64,000 bases of DNA from Cryoendolithus antarcticus (taxonomy: Eukaryota > Ascomycota > Dothideomycetes > Cladosporiales > Cladosporiaceae): positions 124,001-188,000 of the forward strand of contig NAJO01000056.1 in assembly GCA_002077065.1 (NCBI GenBank), read 5' to 3'. Shown here piece by piece: positions 40,782 to 51,531 of the stretch. Each line of letters opens with the position of its first letter. Position 1 is the first letter of the stretch. The translations under genes and the position numbers were made by a program. Under the pieces are notes generated by a model, which ran no database searches, was not told where the DNA came from, and was given only the letters and a program-made list of their open reading frames with translations.

Positions 40782-42080
40782 ATGGGCAAGCTTCTGCTGC
40801 CTGCTATCATAGCTATGTTGCTATGCTGCGTCAATTCGGCGCAGGCGATATCAACATTTTCCCCGAACTGCACACTACCAGCAGCGAACATCACTCGTGC
40901 CTTGTACGTCAGCGCGCCCAACGTGCGTGGTACGCTGGAGATCCTCTGGACGAGCGTAGCTACCATTATCGCTTGTACATACTCGGTGCTGCATCTCAAT
41001 GTACCGCGCCAACGCGATGGACGCCGCGCGGACTGGAAAGATGACCTGAAGTGGTCCATCAAGGACTCTGCGACGAAAGCCCTGTGGTTTCTCAAAGTGC
41101 TCTTTGCGCCTGAAGTGTATCTGTTGAACGCTCTGCAGCAGTACCGTGCGGCTAAGAGGCTGCAGCGCAAATTGCACTCTCTCGACGACGGCGTATATGA
41201 TGGACGTCAGTGGTCTTTGGGTGAATGCTTTTACGTCAATATGGGTGGCTACGCAGTCTCGTTGCGCGAAGATGCAAAGCCTCGCCAGGCCCGGCAACTC
41301 TGGGCTAAGAGCTTCATCTATCTGTTAACAAGAGAACCTTCTTTAGTGCTGCCTAAGCTGCTGAACCATGCTGAACTTGCAGACCGCAGCAAGCGAGATG
41401 TGTTCACGAGGTCGATTATATTACTGCAAATCTCCTTCTTTGTTGCTACATTGGTCTCGCGGTGGGTGAAGAAGTTGCCCGTGACGCCCTTGGAAGTTGC
41501 TACCTTGGCATTCACGATATGTTCAACATGCACGTACTTACTGTATTGGCACAAACCTCAGGGAGTATCGACTCCAACTACGATTTTGTACTTCGAACGC
41601 GACCTTCCCCAGGGCCTCAGACAGGTTCTCGTTGGGGAGGACAGCTGCCGCCTCGACCGACCTATCATATATCCGCTCGAGAACAAGCATCCTCCGTTGG
41701 AGGCAACGAGTGCTGAGGCGTTCGCAGAACAAAGCGTCTGGGCATCAGTCCTAGCCCTCGGGCCCTTACTCTTTGGCGGGGTTCACATGATAGCTTGGAA
41801 CGCGAACTTTCCAACCACAGTTGATCGTTGGATCTGGCGCGTCGCCGCGTTGATGACCATGCTGGCTGGGACTCCCGCCTGGATGATCAACGGACTTTTC
41901 TCGTTCAGTTCGTTTAATGACATCACGCCGCGAATAGACCTGCCGATTCTTGTCTGTTGCGTAGCTTCGTACATCTCGGCGAGACTCGCAACATCTATTG
42001 AGATGTTCCGTTCACTCGGATATCTGCCCCCTGATGCATATATCACTTCTTGGACCACGAATGTGCCGCATCTGGACTAA
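40782..42080 (+). CDS. Fungal multi-span membrane protein with signal peptide, unknown role
   Basis: Intact single-exon protein of 432 residues. ATG 40782 begins a cleavable signal peptide (MGKLLLPAIIAMLLCCVNS AQA). Next is a short lumenal segment with FSPNCTLP, then RGTLEILWTSVATIIACTYSVLHLNVP (span 1 and a conserved loop). Amphipathic and hydrophobic helices follow: a hydrophobic pair around residues 205-260, and two or three spans in the last 120 residues (VWASVLALGPLLFGGVHMIAW, VAALMTMLAGTPAWMINGLF, LPILVCCVASYISARL). The RGT-x-x-I-L and Y-x-x-L-H-L-N-V-P elements are common to a large family of fungal membrane proteins without assigned function, which I know only by pattern. An acidic/aromatic cytosolic loop lies between. 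It sits between two diverged direct repeats. Confidence 0.8.
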   Translation: MGKLLLPAIIAMLLCCVNSAQAISTFSPNCTLPAANITRALYVSAPNVRGTLEILWTSVATIIACTYSVLHLNVPRQRDGRRADWKDDLKWSIKDSATKALWFLKVLFAPEVYLLNALQQYRAAKRLQRKLHSLDDGVYDGRQWSLGECFYVNMGGYAVSLREDAKPRQARQLWAKSFIYLLTREPSLVLPKLLNHAELADRSKRDVFTRSIILLQISFFVATLVSRWVKKLPVTPLEVATLAFTICSTCTYLLYWHKPQGVSTPTTILYFERDLPQGLRQVLVGEDSCRLDRPIIYPLENKHPPLEATSAEAFAEQSVWASVLALGPLLFGGVHMIAWNANFPTTVDRWIWRVAALMTMLAGTPAWMINGLFSFSSFNDITPRIDLPILVCCVASYISARLATSIEMFRSLGYLPPDAYITSWTTNVPHLD

Positions 42081-42513
42081 GACCGAAGACTCTCGGCCTC
42101 AACACACCATCGGTTGCACACGAGACACACAGAGAGGACGAGACGCAGCGAGAACGGAACTGTCTCATAGTCCAGGAGATGATCCCTGGCACCAGCCAAA
42201 GTCAGCGGACGTACTGGCCTCAGCGATGGACCGGACCAGACACCATCGACTTCCCGCGAAAGTGAGCGTACTTGGGCTATAGAGCTGTGGGCGGGCGGCT
42301 TATATATTTGAGTTGGATTGTTTAGCCAATTAATGTGTAGCTGTAATATTGGGCCCATGCTTTCACGACCTCGAGGCTTTACCCCACACTACTGTAAGTG
42401 TAACGCACCATGACCACATGCGTTCTTGTCCTCATATCGCTGCCTACAAGAACATACATCGTAAGCCAATCTGCGCTTGTGATAATCTGTGAAAGACTAC
42501 AACACTGGGGACC
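42081..42513. promoter_or_regulatory. Upstream region of VTA1, holds repeat copy 2
   Basis: 433 bases between the stop of the membrane protein and the VTA1 start. The last 190 bases contain the second copy of the diverged repeat, which therefore probably overlaps the VTA1 promoter or 5' UTR. Confidence 0.4.
42325..42455. repeat. Diverged direct repeat, copy 2
   Basis: Partner of 39850-39985. The best-kept block is tttaccccacactactgtaa together with caccatgaccacatg. It ends about 60 bases before the VTA1 ATG. Edges are approximate. Confidence 0.6.
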
Positions 42514-43758
42514 ATGGCCATCGAACTCCCCGCCGCGCTCAAGTCAGCAGACTGCCAGCGCTTCGCAACCCGCGCCGCCCAGCTCGAGAAGTTCCGCCCA
42601 ATAATCACATACTGGTGTAAGCGCACCACACCAGAAGCTGTAGGACAAGGCTAAGTATCACGGCCAGGCGAGTACTACATCCTCCAAATCATTCTCAACA
42701 AGCAACTCCACACCACGTCAGAAGAAGTCTCCAATTATGCCGTGCACTTGATGGATAAGCTGGAGGCGTACAAGTCTGAGAACGCTGCTAATGATGCTGT
42801 GGTTGATGATGTTGCTGCGAAAGCATATGTTGAGAACTTTGCACTTGAGACATTCGCACGGGCTGAGACGGAGCAGAGGGGTAATGTGGTGAAGAGGCAG
42901 ACGGCGGATACGTTTCAAGCTGCCGCGACGTTTCTGGATTTGCTGAGTATATGGGGTGCGTTAGATGTGGAGGCTGCGGCGAAGAGCAAGTTCGCGAAGT
43001 TTCATGCACTGAGAATTGCGAGGGCGCTGAAGGAGGGAAAGGATCCGAATGAGACGAATCCGAAGGCGGAAGAGCCTGTGCTGCCCAAGGAGCCAGATGA
43101 CGAAGTCGAGCAGGAATTGAGGGACTTGGAGAGGGAGGGGCGAGAAGCGACGTACAGACCGCCGACAGTCGAAAGTGCGCCAGACAGTCACCAGGCTTCG
43201 CGTGCAATCACTCCCCCTCGTGGGAGTCCGCCTCTATCGCTACCTACGCAGCCTTCTAATGAGCCGCATGCTGGCGGAGCACAGGATCGGAATATGGCCG
43301 ATGTTGACGCGGATGAAGAGCCAGAGTCAGCGAGCAGGACTGCATCCGTAGGCGGTGGCTACTTCCCCTCTGTTCCTACAGGCACTTCAAGCGACGCTGG
43401 CCAAGACGCTGAAGAGAATGCACCTTCAGATCCCAACTTCTCCGCACCATCCGCGGACCCATCAGACTTCTACAGCCTTCCCCCTTCAGCGCCCGCACTC
43501 CCTGATCACAGTTTCCCTTCACCCCCAACACCTCAAGCTCCGATCCAGCCGCCTCCGCAGCTGTACAGTCAAATACCACCTAGACCGGCAGCACCAACAC
43601 CTACTGCAACGCGACCCTCAGCGCTACGAACGGACGATGACAGCGTCATGGCGGCGCAGAAACATGCGAAGTGGGCTATCTCGGCGTTGAATTTTGAGGA
43701 CGTGCCTACGGCTGTGGCGGAGCTGAAGAGGGCGTTGGAGAGTCTGGGAGGGCTGTGA
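42514..43758 (+). CDS. VTA1: Vta1/LIP5, ESCRT-III Vps4 cofactor
   Basis: Positive regulator of the Vps4 ATPase in multivesicular-body sorting. Exon 1 42514-42616 and exon 2 42668-43758 are joined across a 51-nt intron (GTAAGC..GGCCAG, GGCTAAG branch) to 398 codons. ATG 42514 is in strong context (ACCATGGCC). The N-terminal half is the all-helical tandem MIT-like Vta1 domain (LPAALKSADCQRFATRAAQL, FRPIITYWCEYYILQIIL, LMDKLEAYKSEN, TADTFQAAATFLDLLSIWG). The middle is Pro/Ser-rich and disordered. The last 35 residues are the Vta1 C-terminal dimerisation/Vps4-binding helices (AQKHAKWAISALNFEDVPTA, VAELKRALESLGGL). Length (397 residues) is usual for filamentous fungi. It acts at the cytosolic face of endosomes. 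Confidence 0.93.
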
Positions 43759-44426
43759 GGCACGTTCGGATCAGTTTGACATGTCACACGAATTGATATC
43801 TGAGCGAAGCGCAGTAATCTTGGAGGGCTGACAGTAAGGCATCCATGAGAGATATACCCTCGTAAGTCAAGAGTACACAATCTGAGAACTTGAGGGATCC
43901 GTCTCGACTGCACGACATACGTTGTCACGGTGGTAGTGATAGTTGCATTTCGGCCTTTCTGGGTCCAGGAGAGGCGGATATCTAGGGTCGTACCTAGATT
44001 CTAGTATACATGAGCTGGTGTAGTCCATCATGAAACATTATTGGCTTCATGCATTGGTCTCTGCCACCACGGTCACTGTCAGTCTCGTTCGCCGTGTTTG
44101 CCTTCTAACCTGAGGCAGTTCTAGCTGTGATGACTCAGATTGCGGGCAATGCCGGCGCTAGAGACTGACAATGAGACAATTAGACTGAGAGCTCATTCTC
44201 GAACTACTCCACAGCCGACGACACTTTCTCTCCTCTACATACTCTACCTCCCACTCACTGGAACTTTTACCTTCCCTTACTGCGACTTGGCCATCGACTG
44301 GCTCACACCCTCATACCTGCGCGCACAAGGGAGCGCACTCACGACACCCCAACCCACCGCTACAACCCCGCCGGCCGGGAGCAACACCCTTCTCCAACTC
44401 CTCCGATACCCCTCACATTCGCCAGC
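43759..44426. other. Intergenic, promoter of MEX67
   Basis: 668 bases with no coding signal; pyrimidine-rich tracts (ctttctctcctctacatact) occur about 200 bases before the MEX67 start. Confidence 0.45.
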
Positions 44427-46579
44427 ATGCCCGGCCGTGGCAGCTCTGCTCCAAAAAGCGCGCCTCGAGGACCCGCCGCACTCCGTCGCGACAGACTTCG
44501 AAAGGACCGCGATGGAGACCTCGCCATGGATGTCGCAGTGAAGGGTCGCGCAGCTCGTGTGGGCAAATCATCGCCAGTACCTACGGGTCCTCGCAGTGAA
44601 GGGTCGGCGCGCAGCTCAAGAGGTGGATTGCTCAGTACCGGTGCTCAGCGTGCTATCCTCAAGCATGCAGGCGCAGGTGACATCGCGATGAAGGAGAGCC
44701 GGTCATCGCAATCCCGGGGGAACTTGGAACTCAGGATCAGCAACTGGACCAAGAACAAAGCGTCGAGCAATCCAGACGGCGGCCTCAGCTCGCTTCTTTC
44801 ATGGCTCGAGAAGAAGGCAAGCACGAGGCTGAGCTCAAGAGCTAGGACTGTAAAGATCAAGAAGGTATGTCGTCGCCGCTGCTCTTGCCACACCGGACAC
44901 TATCTGCATCGCCCGCTTGACGCATCCGGTCCGCTCTCGTTTGCAGCCAATTTCAGAACGACGACCGCGATTACTTGAAAGGCCTTGTGGATACTCCCTT
45001 TATTTGCTAGACGCTCCTTGCTGGAATTACGACAATACTAACGTACATACAGTCGAGAAAAGACGGAGATGATGTGGTGATCAGTGTGCCAGCGGAGGAC
45101 GTTGGTGCGCTGCTGAGATTGGACGGCTACATGTGGGCGGGGATTAATGTTAGCGTGAAGAGACTTACAGGGGACGGCAAGACGGCGGAGACGAACGATG
45201 CGACCGAGAAGACTCGCAACATGCTGAAGGGAGTGTTGGAGCGGCGGTACAATGCGGATGCCAAGTTGCTCGACTTCAGTCAGCTTGCTTCAGACCCCGA
45301 ACTACAGCAGGAAGCAGTGTTCAACTCGAAGAGCACTGCCAGCAAGTTTTTCCCAGCAATGATGGTTGTTCTCGACAAGGCGTTCGACTCGGTCAAAGAT
45401 CGCGACGCTGCTGTACAGAGCGTCTCACTGGCAAACAACGAGCTGGCGGACCTCAAAGTAGTAAGCTCGCTGTCTGAGTTCCTCCCGCAGCTCAAAAATC
45501 TGGATCTATCGAACAATAAGTTTGAGAAGCTGGATCAACTCGTCCTGTGGAGGAAGCGGTTCCACCACCTCGACCAACTCGTTCTTTCTGGCAACCCGAT
45601 TGAGCAAGCAGACCCGACCTTCGCAACCACCATCATACAATGGTTCCCGAAGCTGCGCACTCTCAATGGCATCCAGGTTCGGACTGATGAGGAGATCGCG
45701 AAGCGTGCAGAGGCTGGTGCGATTCCGTTCCCACTCCGCTCGGCGTCCTTCCAAGACGAGGGCGGCATCGTGGTGGAATTCGTCAAGAACTTCATCCTCG
45801 GCTTCGACACCGATCGTTCAGCTCTCGCCAAACATTACTACGACGACAAGTCCGACTTCTCCTACGCCGTCAACACTTCGGCACCTCGCGATCCTGCCGC
45901 AAGTGAGGCGGAGAAGGGTGACTGGGGCGACTACATCAAGAACAGTCGCAACCTCAAGAAGACAAGCCATCCTGGTGCACGGCAACATAGGCTGTTCCGT
46001 GGTACACAGGCAATCTCGGATGTCTTCAACGGCCTGCCAAAGACGAAGCATCCGGATCTGGCTGCTGAGGCGAGGAAGTATATGATCGAAGCGCACATTC
46101 AGCCAGGTGTGCCCGATCTCACTGGACAGAGTCTGAGTGGTGTCGATGGATTTATGATCACGATGCATGGCGAGTTCGACGAGGTGGATGCGACTACCGG
46201 ACAGAGCAAGAAGAAGCGCAGCTTCGACCGGACTATCGTCATCGGTCCGAGTGTGCCTGGCTCGCCATCTCAGGTGCGCGTGGTCAACGACATACTCACG
46301 ATCCGCGCGTATGGTGGCGCTCAAGCTTTCGACCCCGATAACTTCGAGGATTGGACTACGACCGCACCGCCAAACACCGACAACATCCCTCAATTCCCCG
46401 CCGGCGTCACCCTCGAGATGGCCGAGCAGATGGTGATCGAGCTGCAGAAGCAGACTCGCATGACTATCGGCTACGCGAAGGATTGTTTGGAGCAGGTGTC
46501 GTGGGATTTTGCGCGGGCCGTGCAGGCTTTTGAGAGCGTGAAGGGAAATTTGCCTGCGGACGCTTTTGTGGCTGCGTAG
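44427..46579 (+). CDS. MEX67: mRNA export receptor Mex67/NXF1
   Basis: It carries mRNPs through nuclear pores as a dimer with Mtr2/NXT. Exon 1 44427-44864 and exon 2 45053-46579 are joined across a 188-nt intron (GTATGT ... ATACTAACG ... TACAG) to 655 codons. ATG 44427 starts MPGRGSSAPKSAPRGPAALR, a basic Arg/Gly/Ser-rich tail that would bind RNA. An RNP-like fold spans about residues 105-180 (ELRISNWTKNK, VVISVPAEDVGALLRL). Leucine-rich repeats follow at about 265-345 (QSVSLANNELADLKVV, LKNLDLSNNKFEKLDQL, LVLSGNPIEQ). The NTF2-like domain that pairs with Mtr2 lies at about 385-560 (VVEFVKNFILGFDTDRSALA, DGFMITMHGEFDEVD). The C-terminal UBA/TAP-C domain binding FG repeats lies at about 592-654 (VTLEMAEQMVIELQKQT, YAKDCLEQVSWDFARAVQAF). 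Start upstream of the RGG-like tail is well placed. Confidence 0.95.
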
Positions 46580-47073
46580 AGTGCGGCTACATGTGCGAAG
46601 GAAACTATGGGAGAGGGAATGAGAGACTGGAGAGGGTTATTGTTGGCGGTTTGAGCACTGCATGTACTACAATGGAATTAGCGAGGCGTTGGACGGACTG
46701 GGAGGGAAGCGGATCAGATTGTTCTCGACTCTCTCTTGGGTGGCGAAGGCGTGGCTGCGAGGTATAGATTGTCCAATACGCGCATGAGCGCTACCTGCTT
46801 CCCACGATGTCCACTTTCCTAGTCTCGGTGTCGCATTGTCCGCAATCGTGGTTCGATACATGTAACCCTGAAAATATATGACTGTTGTTGCGACACCACG
46901 TGATCGACGTGCGGATCTTGCCGCTATTAGCTGCACCTTCCTTCAAACACCTGCATCTGCCATCTGCTGCAATATTTACACGCCTTATTGTCACACGCGC
47001 GCCGCTACCAACTGCGTGCGCTCCGCCAGTGCTACCCCCCCTACCTCATCGATACCCACCGGAGTGCATCGCC
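46580..47073. other. Intergenic, promoter of SF3B1
   Basis: 494 bases between tandem genes. An open frame continuous with SF3B1 begins at 46885, but its N-terminal part (MLRHHVIDV...) has no coding character, and the ATG at 47074 is preferred. Confidence 0.45.
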
Positions 47074-50000
47074 ATGTCGGACGGTAAGACCCCCATACCC
47101 CCTCCACTCCATCTTCTTCCCATCACTAACGTTCCTCTCTCAGCGGCCTTCGAAGCCGCGCGCAAGGGCGCGGCAGAGCGCAGCACCTCCAGCAAGAAGC
47201 CGTCCTCCGCCCGTGACAGCCAACGAAACACGTCCACCAAAGTCTCGCTGAGCGAGAACTTCGACACTGAGCTTTACGGTAATGGCGGCGGGGACAAATT
47301 CGCCGGCTACAATACCGAGATCGCAGGGGAGATGGACGTCGATGCTGAGAGCGGAGACGACGAGGAGAACGGCGATGAGGGGAGATTAGTAGGTCAGTAC
47401 ACTGCCACTGCGGCGCAGATTGGGGAGTGGAATTCCGGCGCGGCTGGGGAGGAGGATATCCTGGACAGTAGGGAGAAGCAGGCACAGATCCAGTCCAGGG
47501 AGACAGACTACCAACGCAAGCGCTTCGCTCGGCGGCTGAGTGGCGGCGCTGTGCAGACTGGAGAGGCGAAGAGCTATCGCGAGACGATGGCTGAGCGGGA
47601 CTTGGAGCGGGAAGAGGAGAGAGTCAAGAGGGCTATTGAGGAGAAGACGAAGGAGCAGATCGCGAATGGTGAGGACGATATGGAGGTTGATGCGAAGCCG
47701 ACACTCGCGCTTGAGGAGGCTAAGCCGGAGAGGAAGAGGAGGAAGCGAGGGTGGGACGCGGATGAGAGTACTGCGCTGGTGGAGAAGGCAGAGGCGAATG
47801 GGATGAATGGACATGCCGCTGAGGGAGAGGCGAAGAGGAAGAAGACGAGGTGGGACAACTCAGGTGGTGATGGAGATGTGGCATACAACGCTGAGGGCGA
47901 GCTCATCAATGCAGATGGCGAGAGTGTGGCGGCTGAGAGCAAGGCTGGCAAGAAGAAGAGCAGGTGGGACACTACCGCTGAGGTGGAAGTGCCAACTACC
48001 AATGGTAGTGCGGACATCGCTGTGTCGAAGCGGCGTTCCAAGTGGGATGTTGCTGGTCCTGCAAGTGGCGCTGGAGGTGCTGTGGGCTCGGCGACGCCCA
48101 TGCAGCCACTCACTGCGTTTGGCGGAGACCAATCGAACCGGAACGCGCCGCTGTCAGACGAGGAGCTTGACGAGCTGCTGCCATCAGAGGGTTATAAGAT
48201 CCTGGACCCGCCGCCTGGATATGAGCCGCTTCGAGCACCGAAGAATCGACTTGCTGTGCCTGCAACACCTCTACCAACAGGCGGCTTCATGAATCAGGAG
48301 CCAGTCGACGCCCGATCAATGGGCAAGCAGCTGCCTTCGGACATTCCTGGAGTCGGCGATCTGCAATTCTTTAAGGCTGAGGATATGCAATACTTCGGCA
48401 AGCTAGTCGACGGTGCGGATGAGAACGATCTGAGTGTGGACGAGCTGAAGACGAGGAAGATCATGCGTCTGCTGTTGAAGGTCAAGAATGGCACGCCTCC
48501 GATGAGGAAGACTGCGCTACGACAGCTGACCGACAATGCACGAACTTTTGGAGCTGGCCCGCTGTTCGATCAGATCCTACCACTACTTATGGAAAAGTCA
48601 CTCGAAGATCAGGAGCGCCATTTGCTCGTCAAGGTCATCGATCGTGTGCTGTACAAGCTGGACGAGCTGGTACGACCCTATGTACACCGCATATTGGTCG
48701 TCATCGAGCCGCTGCTCATCGACCAGGACTACTACGCTCGAGTCGAGGGCCGTGAGATCATCTCAAACCTGGCCAAGGCTGCTGGACTGGCACACATGAT
48801 CAGCACAATGCGACCTGATATCGATCACGTCGACGAGTATGTGCGCAACACCACCGCTCGTGCCTTTGCCGTCGTGGCAAGCGCACTCGGTATTCCGACC
48901 CTTCTCCCGTTCCTCAAAGCTGTCTGCAAAAGTAAGAAGTCCTGGCAAGCTCGCCACACCGGCGTGAAGATCGTGCAGCAGATCCCCATTCTCATGGGCT
49001 GCGCTGTCCTTCCCCACCTCAAAGGCCTCGTGGACTGCATCGGCGACAATCTCAACGACGAGCAAACCAAAGTCCGCACCGTCACCTCCCTCGCCCTCGC
49101 CGCCCTAGCAGAGGCCTCGAACCCCTTCGGCATCGAGAGCTTCGACGACATTCTAAACCCGCTGTGGACTGGCGCGCGCAAGCAGCGCGGCAAAGGTCTC
49201 GCTGGCTTTTTGAAAGCTGTCGGCTACATCATCCCGCTCATGGACGAGGAGTACTCGAATTACTACACCAGTCAGATCATGGAGATCTTGATCCGGGAAT
49301 TTCAGAGTCCAGATGAGGAGATGAAGAAAGTTGTGCTGAAGGTGGTCTCCCAGTGCGCTGGTACTTCCGGCGTGACGGCTGGCTATTTGAAGGATACTGT
49401 TCTGTCGGACTTCTTCAAGTTCTTCTGGGTGAGGAGGATGGCGCTTGATCGCAGGAATTACAAGCAGGTTGTTGAAACTACTGTTGATCTGGGGAATAAG
49501 GTGGGTGTTGGTGAGATTGTGGAGCGGATTGTGGGTAACCTCAAGGATGAGAGTGAGGCTTACCGCAAGATGACTGTGGAGACGATTGAGAAGGTCATCT
49601 CTGCCATGGGCGCAGCGGATATCAATGATCGTCTAGAGGAGCGCCTGGTCGATGGCATTCTGCACGCATTCCAAGAGCAAAGTGTCGAAGATATCGTCCT
49701 CCTGAACGGCTTCGGCACGGTCGTCAACGCCCTTGGAACGAGATGCAAGCCCTACCTCCCGCAAATTGTGTCCACGATTCTTTGGCGACTGAACAACAAG
49801 AGCGCCACAGTGCGCCAGCAGGCCGCTGATCTCATCTCCAGAATTGCAGTGGTCATGAAGCAATGCGGCGAGGACGCACTGATGGGCAAGCTCGGCACAG
49901 TGCTGTACGAATACCTAGGCGAAGAGTATCCCGAAGTCCTCGGCTCGATCCTCGGAGCCATGCGTAGCATTGTGACCGTGGTTGGAATCAATCAGATGCA

Positions 50001-50877
50001 GCCACCTATCCGCGACCTGCTACCGCGCATCACGCCTATCCTCCGCAATCGCCACGAGAAAGTCCAAGAGAACACCATCGACCTCGTCGGTCGCATCGCC
50101 GATCGCGGTCCTGAGAGCGTCAACGCGAGAGAATGGATGCGCATCTGCTTCGAACTCCTGGACATGCTTAAAGCACACAAGAAAGGCATCCGTCGCGCCG
50201 CAAACAACACCTTTGGCTTCATCGCCAAAGCCATCGGACCCCAGGACGTGTTGTCCACGCTGCTCAACAACCTGCGCGTCCAGGATCGGCAGAGTCGGGT
50301 GTGTACGGCGGTGGCCATAGGCATCGTAGCCGAGACCTGCGCGCCTTTCACCGTCCTGCCCGCGCTGATGAACGAGTACCGCGTGCCGGAGCTGAACGTG
50401 CAGAATGGCGTTCTCAAAGCCCTGTCGTTTCTTTTCGAGTACATCGGCGAAATGGGCAAAGACTACGTCTACGCTGTCACACCTCTTCTGGAAGACGCGC
50501 TTATCGACAGAGACCAAGTCCATCGCCAAACTGGCGCCGCGGTCGTCAAGCACATGGCTCTCGGCGTTGTGGGGCTAGGCTGCGAAGACGCGATGTTGCA
50601 TCTGCTCAACCTGCTCATCCCCAACTTGTTCGAAACATCCCCGCACGTCATCGACCGCGTCATCGAGGCTATTGATGCTGTGAGAGTGGCTGTAGGCACT
50701 GGCGCGGTGATGAACTATGTTTGGGCTGGCTTGTTCCATCCGGCTAGGAAGGTGCGGGTGCCGTATTGGAGGCTGTATAATGATGCTTATGTTATGAGCG
50801 CGGATGCTATGGTGCCTTATTATCCGCCGCTTGAGGAGGAGAAGTTGAGGAGGAAGGAGTTGTTTGTTATGATATAG
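47074..50877 (+). CDS. HSH155: Splicing factor 3B subunit 1 (SF3B1/Hsh155)
   Basis: HEAT-repeat scaffold of the U2 snRNP SF3b complex that clamps the branch-site helix. Exon 1 is only 10 nt (47074-47083, ATG TCG GAC G); a 60-nt intron (GTAAGA ... CACTAACG ... CTCAG) precedes exon 2 47144-50877. The total is 1248 codons, so the product has 1247 residues (human protein about 1300). The start is chosen because it splices to [16 protein letters not shown], the usual N-terminus; the intron is a multiple of three and stays open if retained. The N-terminal 400 residues are charged and hold four Arg/Lys-Trp-Asp ligand motifs ([29 protein letters not shown]; about residues 200-310) of the type bound by U2AF-homology domains. 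[10 protein letters not shown] / LPTGGFM segment follows, near the p14-binding region. The rest is about 20 HEAT repeats, ending [18 protein letters not shown], with high conservation throughout. It is nuclear and essential. Confidence 0.97.
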   Translation: MSDGKTPIPPPLHLLPITNVPLSAAFEAARKGAAERSTSSKKPSSARDSQRNTSTKVSLSENFDTELYGNGGGDKFAGYNTEIAGEMDVDAESGDDEENGDEGRLVGQYTATAAQIGEWNSGAAGEEDILDSREKQAQIQSRETDYQRKRFARRLSGGAVQTGEAKSYRETMAERDLEREEERVKRAIEEKTKEQIANGEDDMEVDAKPTLALEEAKPERKRRKRGWDADESTALVEKAEANGMNGHAAEGEAKRKKTRWDNSGGDGDVAYNAEGELINADGESVAAESKAGKKKSRWDTTAEVEVPTTNGSADIAVSKRRSKWDVAGPASGAGGAVGSATPMQPLTAFGGDQSNRNAPLSDEELDELLPSEGYKILDPPPGYEPLRAPKNRLAVPATPLPTGGFMNQEPVDARSMGKQLPSDIPGVGDLQFFKAEDMQYFGKLVDGADENDLSVDELKTRKIMRLLLKVKNGTPPMRKTALRQLTDNARTFGAGPLFDQILPLLMEKSLEDQERHLLVKVIDRVLYKLDELVRPYVHRILVVIEPLLIDQDYYARVEGREIISNLAKAAGLAHMISTMRPDIDHVDEYVRNTTARAFAVVASALGIPTLLPFLKAVCKSKKSWQARHTGVKIVQQIPILMGCAVLPHLKGLVDCIGDNLNDEQTKVRTVTSLALAALAEASNPFGIESFDDILNPLWTGARKQRGKGLAGFLKAVGYIIPLMDEEYSNYYTSQIMEILIREFQSPDEEMKKVVLKVVSQCAGTSGVTAGYLKDTVLSDFFKFFWVRRMALDRRNYKQVVETTVDLGNKVGVGEIVERIVGNLKDESEAYRKMTVETIEKVISAMGAADINDRLEERLVDGILHAFQEQSVEDIVLLNGFGTVVNALGTRCKPYLPQIVSTILWRLNNKSATVRQQAADLISRIAVVMKQCGEDALMGKLGTVLYEYLGEEYPEVLGSILGAMRSIVTVVGINQMQPPIRDLLPRITPILRNRHEKVQENTIDLVGRIADRGPESVNAREWMRICFELLDMLKAHKKGIRRAANNTFGFIAKAIGPQDVLSTLLNNLRVQDRQSRVCTAVAIGIVAETCAPFTVLPALMNEYRVPELNVQNGVLKALSFLFEYIGEMGKDYVYAVTPLLEDALIDRDQVHRQTGAAVVKHMALGVVGLGCEDAMLHLLNLLIPNLFETSPHVIDRVIEAIDAVRVAVGTGAVMNYVWAGLFHPARKVRVPYWRLYNDAYVMSADAMVPYYPPLEEEKLRRKELFVMI

Positions 50878-51531
50878 GCGGGGAGGGCTTGCGCAAGGAG
50901 TGAAGCTGTGTAGACGGGAGCCGAAGATACTGGGTACATCGGCGCGTGATATAATGGGGAATATGTGGCATGGCACGCTTGCGTTGCTCTAGGGCGTCGC
51001 GAAAATGGTAGCATGTCTTGGAGTGGACGGGCAGGTATGGCAGTGTAGCGAACAGGAAAGAGCAAATCGAGCGTTGCCGCAGTGGTCAACGCCATTGCAT
51101 GCAGGAAAATGTACAGTTCCATCCGAGACTCTGAGCCTCCAACGCATCATCTTCCAACTTGTCATCAGTCCCAGTGCATCGCGTCTTGACCCTTACCATG
51201 TTGCTAGTGTTTCTTCCCTTTACTGCCATATTTTCCACAACCAGGACGCCGGTAATTTTGCCCTGCACCGCCAGCATCAATCATGTTCAGTACCCGATAT
51301 CGCGCCACATAGCAGACCCCAGAGTGCCTTCCCATGTCGCCTGTCGCTCGCCGTGTCATCGTTCTCGTCGGTGGTGAAGTCGCCGGGGCTAAGTCGGTCT
51401 TCTCAGGTGATTCGTATTAGTGCGAAGTATTGCAAGTGCCGGCTGTGCGTATGGCTCGTCCTCGCTTGCATACCATCCGCTGACCGAGATCCGCATCACG
51501 CACACTCGTCTCTCCCTTCATACAGTCCACC
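50878..51531. other. Converging 3' flanks, no gene seen
   Basis: 654 bases between the stop of SF3B1 (plus) and the stop of the Zn2Cys6 regulator (minus). The plus-strand frame 51005-51697 overlaps the regulator's C-terminal exon and has no coding character. Confidence 0.45.

Noticed and set aside
46885..47073. N-terminal extension of SF3B1
   Set aside because: The extension has no conserved sequence; the 10-nt first exon at 47074 with a perfect intron gives the usual N-terminus.
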